DNA of 64,000 bases, taken from NCBI RefSeq assembly GCF_000001735.4, contig NC_003071.7:17521443-17585442 (forward strand). Reading direction: 5' to 3'. Every line of letters begins with the position of its first letter. The stretch's first letter is position 1. Position numbers and translations under genes: made by a program. Origin of the DNA: Arabidopsis thaliana. Its lineage: Eukaryota > Streptophyta > Magnoliopsida > Brassicales > Brassicaceae. Shown here piece after piece: positions 1-9,880 of this stretch. The notes under the pieces were generated by a model. The model was not told the origin of the DNA, made no database searches, and saw nothing but the letters and a program-made list of their open reading frames with translations.

Positions 1-862
1 TTCAGCACCGGTCCTGGCTCAGCCCCTTGCACTCCCTTTCTCCCTAAAGATTCAATTGGTCCATATATATTTCATGTACCATATACTAAAATATGAGTAG
101 TGAGAGTTAAAATTTACGTACCGTGTAATACATCATGTAAAGAACCTTTAGTTGCAAACTGGTAAATGAGAATGCGATTATTTGCCTCCAAGCAGTACCC
201 CAGCAACTCCACAAAATGGTCGTGTTTGAGCCGCGATACCACCGATAACTTAGCCATTTTGAATAGAAATTAATTAGATTAGAAAATAACAGTAGTTTAA
301 TCTAAACAGCTTGAAGAGAAGAAGCTTGAACAAATTATAGCTTGAAGAGAAGAAGCTTGAACAAATTATAGTTTGAAGAGAAGATAATCGTTATTGTAAT
401 ATGTATGTGTGTACCTGTGAGGTGAAATCTGAGTCAGGTTCTTCAGAAGAACTAGCATCAAGTTTCTTGATAGCAACAGCTTCTCCTTTAAACTTGCCGC
501 AGAAGACACGTCCATAAGAACCTTCACCGATCAGTGCCTTGTTTCCGAAGTTACCCGCCATTCTGTTCAACTCATCCAATGCAACAGAAGGGATCTCTAT
601 GGGCAAAACCTTTGCAGGAGCTCCTGATCTCGGTGCATTCGGATTCCTCGGTTCCCCTCTATTCCCACCTATTCACACACGCAGAAATGCAAAAACGCAA
701 ACGCTCATGGTGAAACTCAGAACATAAACGTACAAGGAACGGTTGAGGAAGATTAGGGAATTTACCGCCAAAATTGGGATTTCCGGCTTTGTTAGGAGGG
801 GCTGCATACTGGTTTGCGGGCGGACCGGCGGGTTCCTCATCCGCACCACCGCAACAAAACAT
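1..862 (-). CDS. MRI: Receptor-like cytoplasmic kinase MARIS, 5-prime part (runs off the window)
   Basis: Exons 862-766, 668-415, 248-122 and 43-1 join in frame through GT-AG introns; the rest of the kinase lies outside the window. The N-terminus MFCCGG is short and Cys-rich, so lipid anchoring at the plasma membrane is likely. A Pro/Asn-rich linker follows, then the kinase start: glycine loop GEGSYGRV and the ATP-binding lysine in VAIKKLD, both in exon 2. I recognise the PTI1-like RLCK-VIII family; the sequence matches my memory of At2g41970 (MARIS), which acts below the FERONIA/ANXUR receptors in root hairs and pollen tubes. The ATG at 862 is chosen because it gives the family N-terminus; longer frames upstream lack an ATG. 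The leader probably has its own intron, about 1102 to 947. Intron 2 contains a tandem 31-bp repeat. Confidence 0.85.
308..383. repeat. Tandem 31-bp repeat, 2.4 copies, in MRI intron 2
   Basis: Two identical units at 308-338 and 339-369 are followed by a partial, slightly diverged third at 370-383. Each unit contains AAGCTTGAA twice over. It is entirely intronic. Confidence 0.9.
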
Positions 863-1340
863 ATCTTCAGATCTTTTGCCAACACGGGTTTTGTCTTATT
901 CTTATGTTCCGATTCTGTTTCAGCCAATCTCTGTTTTTACCTGTTAAAAACATATAAAAAAATGTGTATTAACATTCATATTTTACCATGCTTATGGAGA
1001 GAAATTTCGATATTGAAACAACAATTTGCAGAAAAGCTTTCCGATCATATTTCGAGAATCGTTAAGAGGGTAAAAGAAGATCGAAGAAATGAATGATTGT
1101 TACCTTGATTCTGCCATTGAATCAACCCAAGAAAATGATGATGAGAGTAAATACTTCAGAAAATCACAAAGGAAGGATCTGTTTCTGAAAAGTTTGAATA
1201 AATGTCGGGAAAAAAAAGATCAAACGAGCCTGAAAATGTTTAGAAATCTGGAAAAAGATAGTTTGAGAAAAAAGGAAATTAATTTTCTTAGAATTATTGA
1301 AAGTCTCTCTGTTTCTCTGTTCCGCGATAAAGTCGGGAAA

Positions 1341-2051
1341 CAATAAAAACACATTCGCTTATAATTTTGTTACTAATTTAATATAACCAACGTAGGAAAA
1401 AAAAACATGTTAAGTTGTCTTCACGTCTTGCACGACCTCTTCAACCATACTTCTAATTTATCTTTGTAATCATTCATTCAACTGTCTAAATTCTGTCTCA
1501 TCATTTGGTTGAATTTCATAATTTATCAGTTTTGGTACGTAGACAATCATCTTTGACAATTGAATAATCTCTTAAATCCAAACATTCATCAAGGTTAGTT
1601 TCATTATCCTTGAAAATTAACCTTTGTTCAGGATAATACATGATGAATCATTCTGTATGATTAACTCATGCACATGCATATATATATATGCATCTGAACC
1701 TTAGAAAAAAGTAACCATTTGGTCGAAGAATAGAACAAAATAGATCGTCTTCATTTTTTCCAACAAAACCAAGATTACAAGATAGAGATAGTAACATTGC
1801 AAACCACAAAATATTTCAACCGATCATGGGATGATTTTCATCTCATAGTTACTGAAAAAAACAAAGTTGAAGAAAAAATTTCGAATTTCAACTCATCCCA
1901 TATGATCAAGAAACTCTCTCAAGGCTGTTATGTACATCATCCGTTTGAATTTAATCAACTCTTATTTCTCTTTCTTCTCTCCTTATATCCCATTTTGCAT
2001 TGGCATCATGAATCATAATCATCATCATCATCATCATCATCATCATTAGCT
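1341..2051. other. Intergenic, MRI promoter and SINAT1 3-prime side
   Basis: AT-rich DNA between the 5-prime end of MRI and the 3-prime end of SINAT1. It contains a short TA run near 1680 and an uninterrupted CAT trinucleotide microsatellite at about 2017-2046, just outside the SINAT1 stop codon. No gene is seen. Confidence 0.7.
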
Positions 2052-3250
2052 TTATTCTTCTTTCCAAATCCGTCCAGTGACTCGCAACTTGAGCTCTTCT
2101 TTGTCACTGCCAGAGAAGTACAAAGCCAAGTTTCTAGGGATTATGAGTCCGTCTTGACTATCTCGGACTTTCCTGTGACTGTCTCTGATGCTTCTTGGGA
2201 TCCCTTGCCATGTTAGTTTACGACTGTGAGCTCCAACTTCCAAGCTGTAACTGAACTTCTTAGCCTCGTTCTCGTCTCCCATAAACCTTAGAAACGCCAT
2301 GTACACTGGTGCCATCCCGAGCTGAAACGCCTCAAAGTGTAAGCAGAACTGTCTTCCGAAACAGTTGAAGACCTAAACAGCATCAGATGAAAACAGGATT
2401 CAATTCAAGTAGTGAAATTGTCAGTTCCTTTTCTTATACATGGAATAAAATGCCTTAGAGAAAAATACATATGTGAAAGGTAACATCAAATACATATTAA
2501 CAATGACTATTTAGCTATAAGGGAATGCATAACTATCAAAATTACCGTAAGCATCCATGTAGCATTCTCGACCTCATGCGGATTTGACTTCACATAACGA
2601 TGGTTGAAAGTGCACCCATCATGCATGTCAACTTTATGATCATCTTTGAGATGGTCAACAAGCGTTGGAATATCACCCGTCACTGAACACTCAGAACCAG
2701 CATAAGGACAGCTGTAGGATCGAAACCTGCAATGCTGCTCGTGCTTGAGCTTGCTGTAGTATGGGAAAATGTCCTGACACCCTAAATTTTGGTACCGGCA
2801 TGGAACTTCCAATGATTCCGCAACCTTCTCAAGAGCCAAGCATCTTATGTTACCAAGCTCATAGCGGCATGTAGGGCATGTGTTCTGCACTCTCAGTTTG
2901 CAGCTTGAACACAATGTGTGGCCGTTCGGGCACTATGGGAAATTAACAAACATAGATGTCAACATGAAATAAACGAAGAACGAAACTCAAGAATGAACCA
3001 TATTTTACAGATCAGGACGTAAGAAAGAAAAGCAACAAACCTGATGAATTGGAGGATACATTAAATTTGTACAAACCGGACATTCAAGGAGCTCATAAAC
3101 ACCATTGCTCGAATGGAATTTTCCAATGGAGCCACTACCTGATTTTGTTGGTTTGCTATTAGCCTCAACCTTTGCCATCTTAACCTCATAATCTACGCCT
3201 GTCGAGTTAGATTCTAGAGCTTCTTTCAATGCACTGCCACCAGGAGCCAT
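2052..3250 (-). CDS. SINAT1: SINAT1, SINA-type RING E3 ubiquitin ligase
   Basis: Three exons, 3250-3041, 2932-2546 and 2372-2052, give 305 residues, the length I recall for SINAT1 (At2g41980). The RING finger is split by intron 1: CPVC at the end of exon 1 (about residue 57), then CPNGH, LCSSC and CPTC at the start of exon 2. The SINA-type zinc fingers follow (CRYQNLGC, later HEQHC, then CPYAGSEC), and exon 3 carries the C-terminal TRAF-like fold. SIAH/SINA proteins dimerise and transfer ubiquitin from an E2 to bound substrates; plant SINATs are linked to autophagy and endosomal sorting proteins. The ATG at 3250 (MAPGGSALKE) lies inside a longer open frame that has no earlier ATG. A long leader intron probably runs from about 4448 to 3376; its distal exon resembles the PLD beta 1 leader. 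Confidence 0.93.
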
Positions 3251-4274
3251 AGAGAGTCCAAACCTAGCCAAAACTTGTTTTATTTCTAACAGCAAGTAAG
3301 TGAAAATCCCTAGTCCTCTCTTGTTGCAGATGATGTACTCCTTTCGATGATATATTCCTTTGGAACTTCGTTCTTCTGCAAGAAAAACAAATGATGGCTA
3401 AATATACAACATTTAAGGAAATGTTATCAATAAGCAAGCAGGTAACATGTTAGTTAAAAAACTGGAGCAAAGTAGGTTAGGAAGTAGATACGTGGTGCAC
3501 TTGATCAAGTTCTTTTCTTTCTTTCCGGAAAAAGGGACCAATGATCTCTTAGCAGTACACCATACTGCAAATCCAGTCTTATACCGTTGCGGTCCAAGCA
3601 TATAAAACGTAGCAGCCACTTCGTTAGGAAAAAAGGATAGTCTTGTGAATTAATGTGACTAAGTTCATTCCCAATCAACTGAAAGTTGCCAACACATCTT
3701 TCTTTCCACGAGCCTGTTGCGTCTCAGGTCCCTCGATTCTTCACAATCCTTTCTAAATGCTAGCGGAGTAAAACAGTTATGTAACAAGTCAGACTTTTTA
3801 ATTCAAGGAGAAACAGTTCATCTATGAACAATGCTAAAACCTTACAAGTTCCAATATTTTAAATGGTTATAATATAACAATCACAGGCTATTCAAACATC
3901 AAAAATAGAGCTGTCAAATGAAACGATCTGTTTTTATTTTGCAAGACATAACTTTTCAATGTAAACTATACAAAAGAGAAATTGATTCAACAGGAAAACA
4001 CAACAAGTAGAACAAACAAACATCAGGTAAGTTCAAACTCAAGATCTCATAAAAATGGAGGAAAAAAACTCAAAAAATTTAAAACAAGTAGCAAATTTTG
4101 AATTATGAAAACAAATTGAAGCTGAACTCAATTTTCAAAAACTTTGTACCCACAAAATTATTCAAAATCACCTCATCAGCGACAAAAGTTATTTCCGATT
4201 ACATGAAATAGTTAACGAATCCATAAACTAAGCAATTCAAAGACAATTGACAAGAGGAACATAACTCATTCCTA

Positions 4275-4560
4275 AAAGACTTGGCCAGATTCGTCACAAT
4301 AAGCACCCCTGAACGAAAAATAAAAACACAGAACCAAAAACCTAGTTCTTAATTCCTAAGCTCGTGTTTTTTTCTCGATTCTGATTTAAGAACCCATTAA
4401 AGAAAAAACCCAAATTTGAACAATAAAGAGAGAGAGAGAGATAATTACCCAGGGAGAAATTTGCAGGCGGTGGCGTTCGAGTTATCGAGGTTTTACTTTC
4501 AGATTCACATGAGGATTGAGGAAGACGAAAATATCAATTAATAAGAGATTGAAGAAGAAA
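4275..4560 (-). repeat. SINAT1 5-prime leader/intron block homologous to the PLD beta 1 leader
   Basis: By eye this block aligns with 16650-16880. Shared strings include GAAATTTGCA, AGCTCGTG and CGTCACAATA, in the same order and orientation, with a splice donor at the same relative place (revcomp of TTACCC near 4446; of CTACCTGG near 16819). Confidence 0.7.
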
Positions 4561-4947
4561 TGGGCTTTGAATTAGGAAGAAGAAGAAACGAATTAAGACG
4601 GCAGGGAGAGGGAGGAGATAGTTGTGTCGTGTCTTGTTGTTGGTATCGATGAAAGCCATTAATGGTGCTCTGTTTTTATTACAGCTTTTCAATTTGAATT
4701 TCACCCAATTTCGTTTTTCTTACTTTTTGGTCCCTTTTGTTTTTCTAAATAGACAAATGTCGTCCAAAAGTATTCTTTAGGGGTCAATTCATCAAAATAA
4801 ATGTAGGTGGTGTCTTAACAACAAAATAACGAAAAAGGTGTCCTCATCTCACAATTTGTCAAATGTATTGTTAATTTTTTCTTTGTTTCATTATTGTCCA
4901 TCAATTCGAGTTTACAATAAAAATCTTCATTTTTGATTGATGTAATT

Positions 4948-5052
4948 CTCAACTCTCAAGATATAATAATCCACACAAACAAACAAAAAAATGTCAACCT
5001 TACTTATTATAAATAGTTATGTATCAAATGATTCTCTTGTATGGCTATGAAG
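4948..5052 (-). repeat. Relic copy of the PLD beta 1 3-prime end
   Basis: Closely matches 11503-11608, the last codons and 3-prime flank of PLD beta 1. An uninterrupted 21-base identity, GATTCTCTTGTATGGCTATG plus the next A, encodes the C-terminal FIAIQEN on the minus strand. The flank shares TCAACTCTCAAGATATAATA and then ATCCACACA. Relative to the gene it has small indels. Confidence 0.85.
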
Positions 5053-5708
5053 TATGAACAATCAGACTATGCCTCGGCAAGCAGCAAATATGCTTACACT
5101 GGATCCAGTTGCCACCTTCAGAATGGCATACAAGGCCCATAAATTGGTCCAACTGATCCAGGGCCAGACACATTTGGAAGTCAAGCTGAGTCTTGTTGTA
5201 TGATTGTATCCTATGCAGTGTTTGTGTATGAGCTCAAAGATAAGATCATTATCTGAGCATTGAAAGTTTCTTACAAGTTGGACAAGGCCACATCATTATG
5301 ATCAATCAATAGGGAAGAGAGTTGTAAAATGATACTCTCACACCTTCAATGGCCTGCAGAGCCTCATGGAAATGTGATTTGTTAAAATTGGAAAAATTTT
5401 AAGTTCTGAAACTTTTGCATATACTATAGTAAAAATCGGAAAATGTTACATTGGGTCACTATCGATTACATAAGGAAGAGGTAATGTGAATGGGCTTGTA
5501 GTTACCTACCAAGTACCAAACAGAGCAAAGTAAAGAAAACAATAAATGCAAAAAATCTAATTCCTTCTATTTATTGAAGAAAGAGTTTTTCAAATCTTCA
5601 AAGACATTCTGGGTAACTCTGTCACCACAGTTGACTGTCTCATATCCCCACGCGCTAACTCCTGAACGTCAAACTCACCTTCCTCCATCTCTAAACTCTG
5701 TGTTTTAG

Positions 5709-5717
5709 CCACGCGTG
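5709..5717 (+). promoter_or_regulatory. CGCG-box (CAMTA-type) candidate upstream of the LEA_2 gene
   Basis: CCACGCGTG contains ACGCGT, a core bound by calmodulin-binding CAMTA factors. Another CGCG lies at about 5652. They sit roughly 240-300 bp before the ATG. This is motif evidence only. Confidence 0.3.
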
Positions 5718-5953
5718 TAATCGCGTGAGTAAGAACCACCAACAATGGGACCAACTTGCTTAAAAAGATTTATGGGTTTTCGCTTTTATTACACACTCTC
5801 CCAAATCCAAAGAAGCGTTTGTGTTTAGATACGTGGTGGTGGGCAAAGAAAAGAACCAAACACGCCACTAGGAGCTACCATCTCTGTTTTATTGCTGCTT
5901 CTGCTTCCTCTTCCATTACTCGTCTTAAAACAAAGGAGAAAGAGTCAAGAGAC

Positions 5954-7085
5954 ATGCATGCGAAGACAGACTCGGAGGCAACAAGCATCGACGCAGCGGC
6001 TTTGTCTCCGCCGCGTTCAGCGATTAGACCTCTTTACTATGTACAGAGTCCATCAAACCATGACGTGGAGAAGATGTCATTTGGTTCTGGTTGCAGCCTA
6101 ATGGGTTCACCTACACATCCACATTACTACCATTGCTCACCAATCCATCACTCCCGTGAGTCATCCACCTCTCGCTTCTCTGACCGTGCTCTCCTCTCTT
6201 ACAAGTCCATCCGTGAACGTCGCCGATACATCAACGACGGAGACGACAAAACTGACGGCGGAGATGACGACGACCCGTTTCGGAATGTGCGACTCTACGT
6301 TTGGTTGCTCCTCTCCGTAATCTTCTTGTTCACAGTCTTCTCTCTTATACTCTGGGGTGCTAGCAAATCCTACCCTCCCAAAGTTACTGTAAAGGTAATA
6401 ACTACTTTCACTTGGTGGTGACTCTGCTCTGAGCTGAGTTAACTCGTGTAGTGGACGAGTGTTCTGTTTTTTTTTCCTTAAAAGAAACAACTTTGGAGAA
6501 AAGCCAACTATGAATATAATAATATAATTTGTTTTCTAGTGAAGAAGACAAAAATATATATTTGAGACAAATGTGTTTGGAATGTGATTAGGTGTCAGAC
6601 TGAAAATGTGTTGTTGTTGTTGCACTGTGCAGGGGATGCTGGTGAGGGACTTGAACTTGCAGGCAGGGAACGATCTTAGCGGAGTGCCTACGGACATGTT
6701 GTCTCTTAATTCGACGGTCAGGATATATTACCGTAACCCATCAACTTTCTTTGCCGTCCACGTCACTGCTTCTCCTCTTCTCCTTCACTACTCCAACCTC
6801 CTACTATCCTCCGGTGAGATGAACAAGTTCACGGTTGGTAGAAATGGCGAAACGAACGTAGTGACGGTGGTGCAAGGCCATCAGATTCCCCTCTACGGTG
6901 GTGTTTCTTTCCATCTTGATACACTCTCCCTGCCGCTTAATCTCACTATCGTCCTCCATTCAAAAGCTTACATTTTGGGAAGACTCGTCACCTCCAAGTT
7001 CTATACAAGGATCATCTGCTCATTCACTCTCGACGCCAACCATCTCCCAAAATCCATCTCTCTTCTCCGCTCCTGTATTCCTTAA
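5954..7085 (+). CDS. LEA_2/NHL-like membrane protein (At2g41990-type)
   Basis: Two exons, 5954-6394 and 6633-7085, joined at AAG|GT and CAG|G, give 297 residues. The N-terminal 110 residues are hydrophilic, with PLYYVQSPSNHD and HHSRESSTSRFS, motifs typical of a plant family of tail-exposed membrane proteins. An Asp-rich patch (DGGDDDD) precedes one clear membrane helix (RLYVWLLLSVIFLFTVFSLI, residues about 114-135). The remainder looks like a LEA_2 (NDR1/HIN1-like) beta domain outside the membrane: RDLNLQAGND, NSTVRIYYRNPS, and a regular polar/hydrophobic pattern. The in-frame ATG at 5954 is the first true ATG; the open frame extends upstream only through non-ATG codons. The exact role is unknown; related proteins are linked to membrane or wall stress. 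Confidence 0.85.
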
Positions 7086-7967
7086 CACTGATTACACGTG
7101 TGTGGATGTGTGTTCTTGTATCTTTTGCCATCAAATATTTTAATCCATCAAGTACAACATCAACATTTCTACATGCCACAGTCAAATAAGTGATCACATA
7201 TATAGATGACACCGCTTTATTAGCCTTCAAGAGCCAAAATATTACTAGAAAAACAAAGTCCCTTAAACCAAATATAATCTATTCAGACGCTATGCATAGA
7301 GTTTCAGAAAGGCCAATCCATCAAGAAAGTCTCAGGCCTTACTGTAATAGTAATTTAGAACTCTGTACCAGTCTATTAGTTACAGAAAGACATAATGGCT
7401 TGTCCTACCAGTCTATAGTTGGAGCCTTTGCAGATGGAAAACCATACTACCCAACTTAGAATAGGAGGTGAGTTCTCTGTTACACAGCAAGCAATTTGTA
7501 GTCCCCATTGCATTATATACAATTTTTGAAACCATGAATGACTTTCTTCTGTTTTCATTTTATGCAATTGTTGAACGTTTCTTTTAAAGTCCGGTAAAGT
7601 GAAAAGACGATGAAATTTCTTTGATGAACACATTCATTGTTCCCTTTTGGTGTTAAGCTGGTAAAGCGTTGGAGGTGTTCCCTAAAACATGCCAGATTGT
7701 ACAGACCATCTCGATGTTGTTACTCATTCAGTATTCAAAGATTTATCTCCTTGTGTTCACTGGCTATCAGTTTTAGGAGACTCAGTTAGTGGATTGTATT
7801 AGTCCAAGACCTTCAGGATTTTCAGATTCTTGATGAGTCATAAGACGAGAGCAGAGCATACGAAACATATGTTTTCTTGTACCTGGACCTAATAAACAGA
7901 TTTATTTTTCAGATCTGACTAGCTAGTACTATTATACAAAGTGTGGTACAGACAGAGATAAGGATGT
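7086..7967. other. Convergent intergenic stretch between the LEA_2 gene and MT4a
   Basis: Should hold the two 3-prime UTRs. ACCAGTCTAT occurs twice within 50 bp (about 7368 and 7408). Open frames on both strands here start without ATG and resemble no family I know. Confidence 0.5.
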
Positions 7968-8293
7968 CTAAGTGGCGCAAGAGGCGCATGTGCAACCCTC
8001 ACCACAGGTGCAGCCCTTGGCGGAGGTTTGGGTTTGGGTCTTGGGGCAGTTGCAGGGGTTGCATCCGCAGTGCTCCCCACACGGGCACACCATGTGCCCT
8101 TGATCCCCAGCAGATGCTTCTCTCATCCTGCACCTACATGGATTGGAAACCACGTTTTAGAATCCCAACACATCAAACCCTAGAGCATATAATAAAGGAC
8201 CAACCTGCAGGAATTCCCACCGGGACAGGGAGAAGGGCAGCCACAGCTATCGTTGCAGCCAGCGACAGAGCTTCCTTTGCCTGTATCTGCCAT
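7968..8293 (-). CDS. MT4A: Type 4 (Ec-type) metallothionein MT4a
   Basis: Two exons, 8293-8205 and 8133-7968, encode 84 residues. There are 17 cysteines in three clusters: residues 13-31 (six), 46-59 (six) and 71-82 (five), separated by Cys-free linkers, with His 43 and His 51 beside the middle cluster. That arrangement is the wheat Ec type, which binds zinc through Cys plus His; plant type 4 metallothioneins accumulate in seeds and store zinc. The length and order match my memory of At2g42000. The intron splits the codon for Arg 30 between clusters. Start: first ATG in the frame, about 40 bp below a TATA box. Confidence 0.93.
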
Positions 8294-8330
8294 TTTCGTT
8301 TTCAATCTTAAAGTCCCTCTGCCACATTCA

Positions 8331-8341
8331 GATATATATAG
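8331..8341 (-). promoter_or_regulatory. TATA box and nearby ACGT cores of MT4a
   Basis: CTATATATATC on the minus strand lies about 40 bp before the MT4a ATG. Upstream, CCACGTATC (near 8360) and GTTACGTAGC (near 8445) carry ACGT cores like those bound by ABA-responsive bZIP factors, which would suit seed expression. Confidence 0.5.
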
Positions 8342-8399
8342 ACACTGGGCAGTGCAAAAGGATACGTGGTAAGTACTATGTACCATGTGGCTCCTTCTC

Positions 8400-9880
8400 C
8401 TCTTACCTCAGTCGTGACAAAGCATCCTGAATTCAAACGTGCTACGTAACCAACAACATCATCCCAAGAGTCGTTGTTTGGTTTATCAATAAATTTTCTA
8501 GTTGAAAAATATTATCAAGCCCAACAAGAGCGTGCTTGTTCCAGGGATACAGAATCAAAACACTTGACACATGCTCAATGGTTATTACTTTTAACATAAC
8601 AACATTCCAACACGTTGACACTTGCTTTCATTGAAAGTAGAAAAAATTCCCCCAAGTCAAGTGCATCCATTAATCCTAACTTGGGGGTGTAAGTATGTAA
8701 CGAAGTGTGGTTAGATCCGGATCCGACCAACTCATATAAGGAAAATTACGAGTTGGGTCTGAAACCAAAAGATTGTTCTCATCTGACTTTATCTTTGTTA
8801 GGAGTTTACATGGTCTAAAGCATGACGTGAACCATCTAGGGTTAGGGTTACCAACTTACCAACAGTGAGTCGACTCGGTCTCCGGCAGAGAGTGAACAGA
8901 CATGATCGGTAATTAGAGTCATGAAGGAAACTCAAATATACATAAAGACGACTCTCGGGGCAGCCTAAGAGAGTTCGGGTTTCGTAAAGCTCAAGAGAAG
9001 CAAGGATAGCGCGGAATCTCTTGGAAACTAAGGAAAGAGTAGGATACTACAATCAAGACGCGGGCTAAATAGTTAAAAGCATGTCATTAGGAAGCATTAG
9101 AAACGTCATCGCAATAAACTGGCTCGTTGGATTAATAGTGAAATTGACGATATATGAGTATATTGCTAGGTTGTCTTTTTGGTGTTATGATTTCGGTTCG
9201 GTTTACATGGTTTTGAAATGAAAATTGATTTGGGTTTGGTTTGCATTAGAATTAATATGGTTTTCAGAAAAAACAAAAGAAAAAAAGGTTTTGGGATCAC
9301 GCGAGCCTCTTTTGGAATCAAAGCGAGTAGAATAGAAATAGGCATGATTTTGTGGGTTTACCCCTACAGAAATTGATGACACGCGCTCAACGCGAAGTTG
9401 GTGCGAATGGGTATAGAATTGAGCGCGTGACGTGAAGTAGGTGCGAGTGGGCGTACAGAGGAGCGCTGTGATTGGCTGAAAAAATGAAAATAGTAGTGAT
9501 GCTCCTCCTCTATAATTTATGTTTCGTTATTCTTCTTCTGAAAGTTGTGTGATTTTAGAAGTCACCAAAAAAAACTATTTTGAGATACTATGAATATTTC
9601 GTTTTGCATTTTGTTGTGGAGCCATTTATTACATAGGTTAAAGCTTATAACTGAAAACTGGATTCAAAGAATAGCAGCCGAAGTGAGTTGAATATTTTCT
9701 GAACATCTGAAAATTGGTACAAGTTTGTTCTCATTTTGCTAGTTTCCTTGTTTTTTTAATGTTTTCTTGACTTTAGGAGATGACACATGGAGGTGTTGCA
9801 TACAAAGGTTGCTGCAACGGCCTATAACATTCCCCTTAATTCCAACAAAAGAAACAATGTGTCCAATTTCTTTCACCTAC
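8400..9880. other. Intergenic, MT4a upstream and AVT3B 3-prime side
   Basis: About 1.5 kb without a gene. Two telomere-like repeats (TAGGGTTAGGGTTA) lie near 8838. A GC-richer island at 9381-9475 carries a 40-bp imperfect direct repeat and a 10-bp inverted repeat. No transposase or long open frame is seen. Confidence 0.6.
9381..9460. repeat. GC-rich 40-bp imperfect direct repeat with an internal 10-bp inverted repeat
   Basis: GCGAAGTTGGTGCGAATGGG at 9392 recurs 40 bp later as GTGAAGTAGGTGCGAGTGGG. ACGCGCTCAA (9381-9390) and TTGAGCGCGT (9419-9428) are exact reverse complements. Confidence 0.85.

Larger units (their letters stand above)
4680..5740. other. Intergenic between SINAT1 and the LEA_2-type gene
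   Basis: Contains a relic of the PLD beta 1 3-prime end (4948-5052) and then two short overlapping open frames (5041-5203) that I cannot assign. No full gene is seen. The segment 5050-5360 is less AT-rich than its surroundings. Confidence 0.6.

Noticed and set aside
673-927. Minus-strand frame overlapping MRI exon 1 in another phase
   Set aside because: It starts at TTG, and the phase that joins to the kinase exons is the one starting at ATG 862.
743-1346. Plus-strand frames opposite MRI exon 1 and leader
   Set aside because: Antisense shadows of the kinase leader; composition is UTR-like and no domain is seen.
2017-2046. CAT run read as a poly-His coding tract
   Set aside because: It lies beyond the SINAT1 stop codon and in no supported gene; a plain microsatellite.
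8838-8851. Interstitial telomere array
   Set aside because: Only two TTAGGG-like units; plant telomeres use TTTAGGG. It is at most a telo-box-like word.
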